A stretch of 64,000 bases of DNA from positions 21,382,205 through 21,446,204 of the forward strand of contig OX291558.1 in the NCBI GenBank assembly GCA_946406115.1, given 5' to 3'. This document shows positions 9,620 through 18,240 of this stretch, one piece after another (within the stretch, counting starts at the first letter, position 1; every line of letters begins with the position of its first letter). The DNA comes from Apoda limacodes. Taxonomy: Eukaryota; Arthropoda; Insecta; Lepidoptera; Limacodidae. A program made the position numbers and the translations under genes. Below the pieces are notes generated by a model. That model saw nothing but the letters and a program-made list of their open reading frames with translations. It had not been told where the DNA came from and ran no database searches.

Positions 9620-11345
9620 TACCGTGGTGTGGTAAGACCATGCCGGCAGTCTCTATAACACAGCGGGAGGTGCGGCGGGCATTGCTTTCTCTAGAAGTTC
9701 ATAAGTCGAGTTGGCCCAGACGGTATACCTTCAATGGTGCTTAAGCAGTGTGCTCCTGAGTTATGTCCTGTACTCACGCGCCTCTTCACGCTTTCCTACC
9801 ACACTAGGCAATTTCCGTCTTCATGGAAGACTGCGAATGTGCACCCGGTGCCCAAAAAGGGCGATAGATCAGATCCATCGAATTACAGGCCTATCGCTAT
9901 AACCTCTCTCCTCTCCAAGGTGATGGAGCGTGTGATCAACACACAGCTTCTAAGATACCTAGAAGTACACGATCTGGTCAGTGACCGTCAATATGGCTTT
10001 CGCCACGGTCGCTCAACTGGTGACCTTCTAGTGTATCTCCCACACCGATGGGCACTAGCTATTGAGAGTCAGGGGGTCACACACAGATGTAGCCTGGACA
10101 TAGTGAAGGCGTTAGATTAAGTCTGACAACGGGGTCTTCTACCGAAGTTGCCATCTTATGATGTGCCCGAGGGTGGCTAGCTTTTGGTCCGGCAGAGGCA
10201 TTCGAGCTGTAGTTGACGGTAGTTTTTTTGATAGCATGGAAATTAATGCTGGTGACCAAGGTGCAAGGCTCTGTGCTGTCTCCTAAGCTGTTTCTACTGC
10301 ATAACAATGACACTGGTGACCTTCTAGTGTATCTCACACACCGATGGGCTCTAGCCATTGAGAGTCAGGGGGTCACACACAGATGTAGCCTGGACATAGT
10401 GAAGGCGTTCGATTAAGTCTGACAACGGGGTCTTCTACCGAAGTTGCCATCTTATGAAGTGCCCGAGGGTTTGTGTAAATGGGTGGCCAGCTTTTTGTCC
10501 GGCAGAGGCATTCGAGCTGTAGGTAACAGTAGTTGCTCTGATAGCATGGAAATTAATGCTGGTGACCAAGGTGCAAGGCTCTGTGCTGTCTACTATGCTG
10601 TTTCTACTGCATATCAATGACACGTTGCACATCAAAAACATACATTGCTATACAGTACTGGAGACGCTTATTACACGGGTCGTGCAAACATCCCTCGTTC
10701 CGTTGTGGAGGAATAGCGTTGTGAACTTGTGTCTCAAATCAAGACCACTCTGTCCAAGGTCTCTGACTGGGGACGGGCACATCTGGTCCGATTATACCCT
10801 ACAAAGACACAAGTCTACACGTTAACCCCATTAAATGTGGCCCCACAATTCCAGAACACTCCCCTCTCCATCCCAAAAGCATTGGGATCCTTGGTGTTGA
10901 TATCTCTAGCGATGTTCAGTTCCGAGATTATTTGCAAGACAAGGTAAAGCTGGCGTCAAAAAAACTTGGTTTACGCAACAGAGCGAAGCAGTATTCACGT
11001 CGGGGCAAAGGTTGCTGCTTTTCGCAAAGTCGCAAGTTGGGACCCATATGGAGTACTGCTGTCATCTTTGGGCGGGGGTACCCGGATACCATCGTTTGTA
11101 CAATGAGATGTGTTCTGAGGAATTGTTCGAAATGATGCCTACGGCTACTTTGTACCATCGCACCGCTCGCCATCGCCAGGGAATTTATTCTAACACTTTA
11201 GAACCGAAATGGTAGTAGTGGTATTTTTGAAGGGTCGTAAAAGCGCGAGTTATACCCCTGGTGTTACAAAAGTCGTTAAGCTACTGTGACCGCTTGCCAT
11301 TGGGTGGACCGTAAGCTTGTTTGCCACCTTAGTGGTATAAAAACA
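9620..11345 (+). mobile_element. CR1-like LINE, 5'-truncated, reverse transcriptase part
   Basis: The best frame (9734-10110) encodes a reverse transcriptase fragment with PSNYRPIAITSLLSKVMERV and YGFRHGRSTGDLL, blocks typical of CR1/Jockey-superfamily enzymes. Later pieces continue in changing frames (HLWAGVPGYH, CSEELFEMMPTATLYHR) to the common 3' tail at about 11220-11345. Frameshifts, stops and a 296-bp internal duplication (10016-10620) destroy the frame; where the catalytic YADD is expected the text reads HCYTVLET. It sits in the intron before the 39-nt exon, in the opposite orientation to the host gene. Confidence 0.85.
10016..10620 (+). repeat. 296-bp direct tandem duplication inside the CR1 copy
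   Basis: The unit starting actggtgaccttctagtgt at 10016 starts again at 10312. Both halves end in caatgacac. The copies differ at a scatter of positions and by a short indel (a gtttgtgtaaatggg segment only in the second). Confidence 0.9.
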
Positions 11346-11513
11346 AAGCGAGCGAACTCCGCTCCACTGGACGCTCGGCACCGTCTACGTTCACTTGGTG
11401 TAGCCCTACTATCAGCGGTGAGCGAACGCGGTCTTCTTCTTTTTTTAAATAGAATATTAAAATAATAGTGACGCGATATTGATTTCAATAATTCAAAACC
11501 TTAGTAGACTTAC

Positions 11514-12062
11514 CTTCACTATCAAGATCAATGACTTCTGTGGGTTCATTTACCACTAACTCAGGAAGTTGTTGAGGTTGACTTTGGAAACTTGATTGAT
11601 TGGAGAAAGCAGGTTGATTAAGATAATCAGCTTGACTTGCAACGCCAGGTTGGCCCGGAAAGCCAGTTTGATCCGGGAAACCGGGCTGGCCTGGGAAACC
11701 AGATTGGCCTTGGAAACCAGGTTGGCCTGGAAAACCGGATTGACCCGGGAAACCAAGTTGGCCTTGGTAACCAGGTTGGCCTTGGAAACCAGGTTGTCCT
11801 TTGAAACCAGGTTGGCCTTGGAAACCAGGTTGGCCTTGGAAACCAGGTTGGCCTTGGAAACCAGGTTGGCCTTGGAAACCAGGTTGGCCTTGGAAACCAG
11901 ATTGGCCTTGGAAACCAGGTTGGCCTGGGAAACCAGGTTGGCCTGGGAAACCAGGTTGGCCTGGGAAACCAGGTTGGCCTACCAAGCCAGGTGGTTGGCC
12001 CAGCAAACCAGGTTGTCCACGGAAATCAGGCATACGTTGGTGATGAGATAGCGTTTCAAAAG
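11514..12062 (-). CDS. large exon with PGF(Q/P)GQ repeats (microexon gene)
   Basis: The acceptor is tttttttcag (AG at 12063-12064) and the donor gaag/gtaagt (GT at 11512-11513), both strong. The 549-nt exon is 2 + 546 + 1 nt. After [15 protein letters not shown] it encodes roughly twenty tandem six-residue units, PGFQGQ or PGFPGQ. A glutamine/serine-rich linker follows ([17 protein letters not shown]), then an acidic end, [14 protein letters not shown]. The unit is not Gly-X-Y, so this is collagen-like in composition but not a collagen helix; low-complexity structural or secreted proteins have such repeats. An 18-bp DNA unit underlies the repeat, so copy number probably varies between individuals. 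Function is unknown. Confidence 0.65.
11640..12010. repeat. coding 18-bp minisatellite
   Basis: Plus strand units of the form ggttggccttggaaacca and ggttggcctgggaaacca, about twenty in a row. The middle units are identical and the edges diverge, as expected from unequal exchange or slippage. The complementary strand and other frames are also open, which explains several overlapping antisense frames here. Confidence 0.95.
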
Positions 12063-12179
12063 CTGAAAAAAAATATTGTTATTGTTTGTTTGTGATTTAC
12101 CATATACAGTAAATAAAAATAGGAACATAATTGAAAAAAAAAAATTTCAATATCCTAAAATATCAATCAAGTGCGAGTT

Positions 12180-12400
12180 AGACATGCACACCGAGGGGTT
12201 CCATTATCATCATATCAGCTTATATTGGTCCACTGCTGGACATAATCCACATCCATGTTGGTTTTCCGAACCTCTGCCTTCCGCGTTCACCGGCCACCCT
12301 TCTAAGATTATCGATCCACCGATCTGGAGAGCGTTCCACTGTTCACCGTCCCGTCAGCGGTCTCCGCTCTAGGTCAGGCTAGCTCCATCGGCCATCGGAT
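12180..12400 (+). repeat. interspersed lepidopteran-type repeat fragment
   Basis: Contains ttggtccactgctggacat and cgatccaccgatctgga, sequences reminiscent of a repeat common in moth introns. Non-coding, in the intron between the 60-nt and 549-nt exons. Family assignment is from memory of its look only. Confidence 0.45.
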
Positions 12401-12599
12401 TTATATCGGACCATTTATATTTATTCATTTGTGTTTTGTTTTCATTCCATTTCAACATAGATACGTTATACATTAAGTAACTATGGAAAACAACAGTTTG
12501 CCTGAACAGTTTATGGACGTTTGCAACATCTGAGGCATCAATCCCGCGTTGCTGATATTTATTAAAGAGCAAATATATTTTCAAGTGATAGTAACTTAC

Positions 12600-12659
12600 A
12601 TGTCTGAGGTTGAATTGAACCTAATGGACTTGCTTGTTGCAAAAAAGTCCTTGGAACAC
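12600..12659 (-). CDS. 60-nt microexon of the microexon gene
   Basis: Acceptor gcatttcag (AG at 12660-12661) and donor acat/gtaagt (GT at 12598-12599). The exon is 2 + 57 + 1 nt and encodes VPRTFLQQASPLGSIQPQT. The split codons give glycine before it and serine after it. It is twice the length of the 30-nt exons and, like them, starts with a G-V-P join. Confidence 0.6.
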
Positions 12660-12809
12660 CTGAAATGCAAAATATAAAGTTTAAGATATCGCGCGAAGTA
12701 TTTTAGTTAGTATTTTTGTTTCAAAAAATTAATTCAGTGCATAGTTTAAGAAAATAAGGCCTCTACCGGAGAGTGAAACATGCTTTGCCCACTAACCAGC
12801 CATTTTTTG

Positions 12810-13128
12810 TTTAGCGTCATCTTTGTCACATGCATTTAAGTTGCATATTTTGCTTCTGCTTGGTGACAGATGACGTAGGGGCGTGTCAGTCACGTTACCA
12901 TTTTTTTTTCTTACGGGACTATTAGGCACATTATGTTATTTTACCGTGATTTAGTCTATGTGCTAGTGTTTATCGTCATCTTTGCCACATGCATTTAAGG
13001 TGCATATTTGGCTGTCGCTCGGTGATTGATGTTGACGTAAGGGCGTGTCAGTCACGTGATCAATTTTTTTTTTTCGGAAGGGATATATATTATTATACCG
13101 TGTGATTTGGTCTATGTGCTAGTAATTT
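12810..13128 (+). repeat. 159-bp direct tandem duplication in an intron
   Basis: Two copies starting at about 12810 and 12969 share gtcatctttg-cacatgcatttaag, gggcgtgtcagtcacgt and gtctatgtgctagt. Divergence of roughly 15 percent suggests an old duplication. No coding content. Confidence 0.85.
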
Positions 13129-13484
13129 GGTGTTTTTCAGATTCTTCCGACAATGCTTTTAGGGTAATATCTTCGACGACACGAGCTGAACCGAAAACAA
13201 GCATAATTTTTAAAGAAATAAACCGCATAATTATTTAAAGTTCTCTATTCCAAGATATCCCTCTCAATAAAGTTATAAAAAATATCTTAGGGGAGGTTTG
13301 ACTATTTCTCTTGAGAAGTTATTGTAATAGGTCCGAAAATCGAAATCGATATTTTACCCTCTTTCTCTCTTTGATACTAGTGGCAATCACTTAAAAGTCA
13401 CCTCGACAGTACATACTTACTTGGTTAATTAAGGTAAGAACCGCGAAAATATGTATTAAGTATAGTCATGTAATTTAAACATAC

Positions 13485-13514
13485 CTTTAGGTCCCATCAT
13501 TGAGTGCATAGCAG
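13485..13514 (-). CDS. 30-nt microexon (third seen)
   Basis: Acceptor tttgttacag (AG at 13515-13516), donor aaag/gtatgt (GT at 13483-13484). The 30 nt (2 + 27 + 1) encode AMHSMMGPK with split codons on both sides; the downstream join gives glycine. Confidence 0.6.
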
Positions 13515-13564
13515 CTGTAACAAACATGATAAAGTTTGACTTGTTATTAGTAATAAAAATCAGT

Positions 13565-13634
13565 CGAGCGTAAATCGGACTCCTTAGCGGTCCCCCATCC
13601 AATGACTGACCAAGCCAGACGATGCTTAACTTTA
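13565..13634 (-). pseudogene. 5S rRNA-derived fragment
   Basis: On the minus strand it reads aagttaagcatc, then ggtcagtcattggatggg and gaccgc. This follows the 3' two-thirds of insect 5S rRNA, including the internal box A and box C region. The 5' third is missing and several bases differ. It is either a truncated 5S copy or the head of a 5S-derived SINE. Confidence 0.65.
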
Positions 13635-13638
13635 CACA

Positions 13639-13671
13639 GTTTATTGGAAAAAATACTCGTTTCCAATAAAC
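13639..13671. repeat. 12-bp perfect hairpin next to the 5S fragment
   Basis: gtttattggaaa at 13639-13650 pairs exactly with tttccaataaac at 13660-13671 across a 9-nt loop. It may mark the end of the element that carries the 5S segment. Confidence 0.7.
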
Positions 13672-13839
13672 AAATGTGTAACTGTTTCTCTTAATAATCT
13701 AGAGTATTTTCGCAAGATGGCGCTGACATAATAATTTAAGATGGTAAATGGCTCGAGCCCGTCTCACACTCGGCTGGTTCTTAGTATATAATATATTATC
13801 AAGTATTATATTATTAATTAAAAAATAATAAAACGGGAT

Positions 13840-13920
13840 TAAACGCGTCATTTGGCAAAATACCTTTTTCCCGACGTTTCGGCTGGGTTACACCAGCCTT
13901 GGTCACGGGTAGGTAGGTAT
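13840..13920 (+). repeat. Penelope-type or SINE end fragment
   Basis: Contains ttcccgacgtttcggctgg and accagccttggtcacggg, a motif combination that often marks element ends in moths. Short and non-coding; family uncertain. Confidence 0.4.
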
Positions 13921-14093
13921 TATTATGTATTCACCTTCAATTTTTACTTTCAAACTTTTTATTACCTGGTGCGTTATCCGCCATTACCTAAATGTTATAA
14001 ATTATCATACATAGGTATTCTGTGAGAATTTTAGACTTCTACTTCTGTGTAAAAGATAGATATAATAGTCCCTTTAATAGTCGGTCAGACAGA

Positions 14094-14290
14094 CTACGTA
14101 AGCTTTGTATTCGCAAGGCTTCGTCTTTTGGTGTCTTCCTTAAGCAGCCATGCTTTACAGCCGTACATAGCTACAGGACAGACATAGCATTGGTGAATTC
14201 GCAATTTGCCGACAGCACAAACTTTTCTCAATTTATTCAAAGATGCTCTAGCAATTTCTATCCAGGTCTTAATCTGCTGCATAGGCTGCG
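14094..14290 (-). mobile_element. RTE-like LINE C-terminal fragment
   Basis: The minus frame 14094-14282 reads IARASLNKLRKVCAVGKLRI and MYGCKAWLLKEDTKRR. This is the region just after the fingers/palm in RTE-group elements (usual form YGCETWTLKE). Truncated at both ends and abutting a plus-oriented CR1 tail (14282-14345). Confidence 0.65.
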
Positions 14291-14345
14291 GTGACCGTTT
14301 ATCAGGCGGACCGTAAGCTTGTTTGCCACCTTAGTGGTATGAAAA
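14282..14345 (+). mobile_element. CR1-like LINE 3' tail (short)
   Basis: Shows ggcggaccgtaagcttg and gtttgccaccttagtggtat followed by A-rich sequence. Only about 65 bp. Confidence 0.75.
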
Positions 14346-15600
14346 AAATGTTGTTAATGGATAGTCTAGATATGGTTCTTAATAAGTTATTTTATATCGA
14401 TGGTTATTATTGACCATCCATTAAACTTTACCTCTACATCAATTCCTTTGAGGGCTTACGATAAAATCGCTTTGGAGTACACGTTAAAAAGCAGAGGGGA
14501 CAAAATTTAGCATGGGCGTACTGGTATACATGTGGCATATATCCTATATGTCACAATATTTCAACTCGGCAAAATATCGAAAATAGTCTTTGAATAAAAT
14601 GAATTTGACATACAGACGGTCGGACAGACTCTTAGAACTTCTTGTTTAAATACTTTTGTAAAAAACCTTTTATTACAATTTATTAAAAGTAAGTAAAGTG
14701 GCCACTACTTTAAATTTACAATGCGTCAATCGGCAGATGGCTCTATAATTCTAATGGATGTACGGCGATAGTGCTGCCATCTTAGCGGCTCTGTCACTTT
14801 CTCTAAAAATTAGGTAATCGGGTCTTAAAACGATAGGTTTTTTAGTTTTTTTTTTTTCAGATTTGCGGCATGGTTACAAGCACCGGCGTCACGGAATAAC
14901 TGCGAAGATAAGCAGTGCAGACGACAGTAGTATTTTTTTTAAACAGTCTCCTCGATTGAAATGTTGTTTATATTTCTAAATATAAATCGACTTATGCACA
15001 ATTTTTGGTAAAAGGCTTCGTGGAAATAACTTGTACTTCGTCATAATTGCGACCGGAATCGGGTAATGCTTCGATACCTGCTCAATCCTGACATACGTTG
15101 GTACGCGTAGCAATGGAACTCATCGCTTGTCCAATATTTGTTTATTTATTATACTATGTGTTTTTTTTTCTACCGAAGTAATTTATGGACGCCCATATAA
15201 TGTAGTTTAATTTCAGTCCGTTACGTCAACGTTTCGTTCTTTTAAATATCTCCAGATATCTTTATGTTAAAAAACAAGGTTACCCTGGCTTTTCCTTGGA
15301 ACGTAAGGAAAAAGTGCCAAAATCACTGAAAAACTGAATTATTGTAACGATGCAAAAGTGTTCTAAAATTAGCTTAAGTGGTTACTTCGTTGCGACGATA
15401 AGCATTAACAAACAAATTTTTACACTAACTACCTCAGTTAACCAATGGGTAGGAATACCAGGGGCTTACTCAGCGCAGGCTAAGCCACGAGTAAAAGTTA
15501 GTATTATATATGTACTTTTGAATTTTCTGGGACAATACGTGCTGATCTAGGATATAAACTGGTGGAGCGTGTAGGATTAACAAACACAGACTTTTACATT
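14346..15600. other. intron, no further exon seen
   Basis: Sequence between the 30-nt exons at 13485 and 15626. AT-rich with several degenerate repeats. Candidate exons with consistent phase were searched for by eye and none convinced. Confidence 0.45.
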
Positions 15601-15625
15601 TATAATATAAGTGTGGGAAACGTAC

Positions 15626-15655
15626 CTATTGACAACGATGGCATTGATGGAACAC
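15626..15655 (-). CDS. 30-nt microexon (second seen)
   Basis: Acceptor cttttttttcag-type (AG at 15656-15657) and donor atag/gtacgt (GT at 15624-15625). The 30 nt are 2 + 27 + 1 and encode VPSMPSLSI, flanked by split glycine/alanine codons. The peptide resembles that of the exon at 16953 (IPSLLSLRL), which suggests duplication of a microexon. Confidence 0.6.
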   Translation of the reverse strand: MFHQCHRCQ

Positions 15656-15869
15656 CTGAAAAAAAATTGATACATTGAATAATGGTGATGTTATGAAAAA
15701 GAATATTACAAGATAAAATTTGACCTATTACAAGTAAATTCCTTAACATGTAAAAAAAAATCACATCAATATCATAATATGTACAAAAACGTACAAGTCT
15801 CGCAACGCAGTTCTCCTGCCTTAAAAAGTTGTGAAATCGAATGTAAGCCAAGTCAGTTAATTAAGTACC

Positions 15870-16397
15870 GTGTGTTCTACCCCTTGTACGATGGGATGCG
15901 TTCTGAGAAATTGTTCGAAATGATGCCCACGGCTGCCTTCTACTATCGCATCGCTCGCCATCGGCAGGGAAATATTACAAATGGAATTTTACACTATAGA
16001 ACCGAAATGGTCGCGTACAGTGCGGTTTCAGAGAAACTTCCTCCCGGGATTTCAAAAAATAAGTTATTGGATTTTTGAAGGGTCGGCAACGCGTGAGTGA
16101 CACCCCTGGTCTTCTTTTTCTTTCTAATCTGTCTATGCAGTTGGCTGTTGCAGCCATTACTGCTTCATCGGGCTTTTGGGCCCAAATAGCGCCCAACGCT
16201 CAAGGGCTTCCCGCGGGGGGAGCCTCGGCTTGGTTTGTCGCTCTCGGGGGCGTCCCTTCGACCAGCGTGAGCCTCGAACCCGAAGGTGAGTTAGCGCCAG
16301 GAGGGGACTTCCCCATTACGCGGGTAAACCCCTGGTGTTACAAGCGTCCATAGGCTACAGTGTCCGCTTACCAACAGGCGGACCGTAAGCTTGAAAA
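15870..16397 (+). mobile_element. CR1-like LINE 3' end, split by a nested insertion
   Basis: Plus strand encodes SEKLFEMMPTAAFYYRIARH and then the common tail from about 16070. The tail breaks at 16110 and resumes at 16328 (acccctggtgttacaagcg), running to the A-rich end near 16397. The interruption is the separate element at 16111-16327. Confidence 0.8.
16111..16327 (-). mobile_element. 5'-truncated Jockey/I-group LINE 3' end, nested in CR1
   Basis: The reverse complement matches the 3' end of the element at 17395-18240, including ggctgcaacagccaac and the cgaggctccccccgcggg stretch. Its A-rich tail appears as cttctttttctttc at the left edge. It is flanked by a 9-bp direct duplication, acccctggt at 16102-16110 and 16328-16336, as expected from target-primed reverse transcription. 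Confidence 0.85.
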
Positions 16398-16952
16398 AAA
16401 TCTATAGGAGCAGCTGTCCAACCACTTTGTCATAAATTGATACCTTGTTAGTTTAACATTTTATAGTAACCATATCAATATATTTTTTTTGGGTGACTTG
16501 GCAAACGCACACAGCAACATAATCTACTACCAGTAATTAAAATAGTCCTTCATATAAACGCATAAATTAAGAAAGTCCTCCTTTTTATAGTCTTAAAAAT
16601 AGGTTCCAGACAGAAACAAACTAAAAGTCACTCGTGGCTAATAGTCACTTGTGACACTTCACCTAGCTGAGAAATAAAAAATCCTTTTTTGGCCTAGGCC
16701 AACAGCTAGCTGTTATCCGTTAGCAGAGGATACAAAGGGATGAATATAATATGAAAGTTTTAGAACGACAAGACATAAAGGCTAAAAAAATTATAGTGTA
16801 AAAACCGTACAAAACATACAAAACAAAACAAAGTTTTTAAAACTCTACGCAAAAAAACTGGCCCAGTATTGAGAGATACAAGGACGGGAATGAATGTTGA
16901 CACTAAATATTTTACTGGGGACAATATTACCTATATAATTTAACAAACTTAC

Positions 16953-16982
16953 CAAGACGTAACGATAGTAATGATGGTATAG
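16953..16982 (-). CDS. 30-nt microexon (most upstream seen)
   Basis: Acceptor tttattacag (AG at 16983-16984), donor cttg/gtaagt (GT at 16951-16952). The 30 nt encode IPSLLSLRL with split codons at both ends in the same phase as all other internal exons. The gene must continue upstream: no start codon or signal-peptide exon was found in this window, and possible earlier exons would lie beyond the LINE and copia insertions. Confidence 0.55.
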
Positions 16983-17394
16983 CTGTAATAAAAATGTTAG
17001 ATGGTAATACTAGAAAATACAAATCGGCCCATTGCAAGTCAGTTCCTATAATAGTGTTTTTTAATAACATGTAAGAGAAAGAGACAAAGCCACACTGATG
17101 GTGATGATGAAGCGACGAAATGGGGTGGGATGGAATGGGGGAGCTAATTCCTCTGTCGTGACTGTCCTATAACTTATCTTTCTGACTTAGGCATCTGATG
17201 CTTATATTTTTTCTTTTCGCCCGAAATAATCTCTCGGTCTTTGATTTATTAAAGGACTATAGGAAGTCTATAAAAGCAAAAAACTAGGTCTCCAATTCGT
17301 TATCTAACCGACGTGAACAGATTAAACCTTAATAGAATTGTCAATGTATAAGATTTAATTTATTATGTAACTGTATTGTTCGACAAAAGCAGGC

Positions 17395-18240
17395 GTAAAA
17401 CAAGGCTAAATATCTTGGTGTGACCCTGGATAGGCGTTTGAACTTCCGCGATCATACTCAAATAGTTATAGACCGAACCGTTTTTGTCCTTGGTCGTCTT
17501 AATCCCATGATAGGCAAGTATAGTAAGATGTCGCTTAGAGCCTAAGCCAACTCTAAACACCACTTGCATCCGCCCCATACTAGCTTATGCTAGTGTCGTC
17601 TATGCGTTATCTAAAGGCAATCTCCATATACTCCAGACCCTCCAAAACCGCTTCGTCAGAGCGGCCTCCGAAGCCTTCTGGTACGTCCGTAATACGGACC
17701 TAAACAGAGATTTCGAGCTCCCCACGATTCCCCAATATTTCAAAGACCTGGCAGTCCGCTTTTTCGATCGTACACAAAATCACCCGAATCGATTAATTGT
17801 GCATTCCACAACTTATCATACCCCTGACCGACCTCGGCACAGTCGTAAAACTATTGTTAGGCGGCCTCGGCAAGTACTAACGGCCCCAGATAACAATCTC
17901 GCTATCCGGATAGCGAAATTAGTCTCAACGACCTCCCCTAATGGGGCCTCCCCTCTAACACGACGCCGACGTCCCCGGGCGCCTTTTCGCCCCCACTCAA
18001 TCGCAACCTCAACCGCGTAACGGAGAACTCCCCTCCTGGCGTTGACTCAACTTTGGGTTCGAGGCTCACGCCTGTCGAAGGCCCCCCGAGAGCGAAAACC
18101 TAAGCCGAGGCTCCCCCCGCGGGGAGCATGAGCATTGGGCGCTATATAGGCTGAGACTCCTTCAGAGTTTCGCCTCAAAAGCCCGGTGAAGTAGTAATGG
18201 CTGCAACAGCCAACCGCATAGACAGTTCAGAAAAAAAAGG
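17395..18240 (+). mobile_element. Jockey/I-group LINE, 3' part with A tail
   Basis: Begins in the reverse transcriptase C-terminal region (AKYLGVTLDRRLNFRDHTQ), then after a frameshift AYASVVYALSKGNLHILQTL and RFVRAASEAFWYVRNTDL. A stop after SIATSTA is followed by a GC-rich 3' UTR and an A run near 18232. A second, shorter copy of its 3' end is at 16111-16327 in opposite orientation. Confidence 0.8.

Noticed and set aside
11596..12051. Long plus-strand frames across the PGFQGQ repeat ([14 protein letters not shown] and [14 protein letters not shown])
   Set aside because: They are antisense by-products of an 18-bp repeat, open in several frames because 18 is a multiple of 3. The minus frame has matching splice sites and non-repeat flanks.
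11514..12062. A true collagen
   Set aside because: The repeat is six residues (PGFxGQ) without glycine at every third position, so no triple helix is expected.
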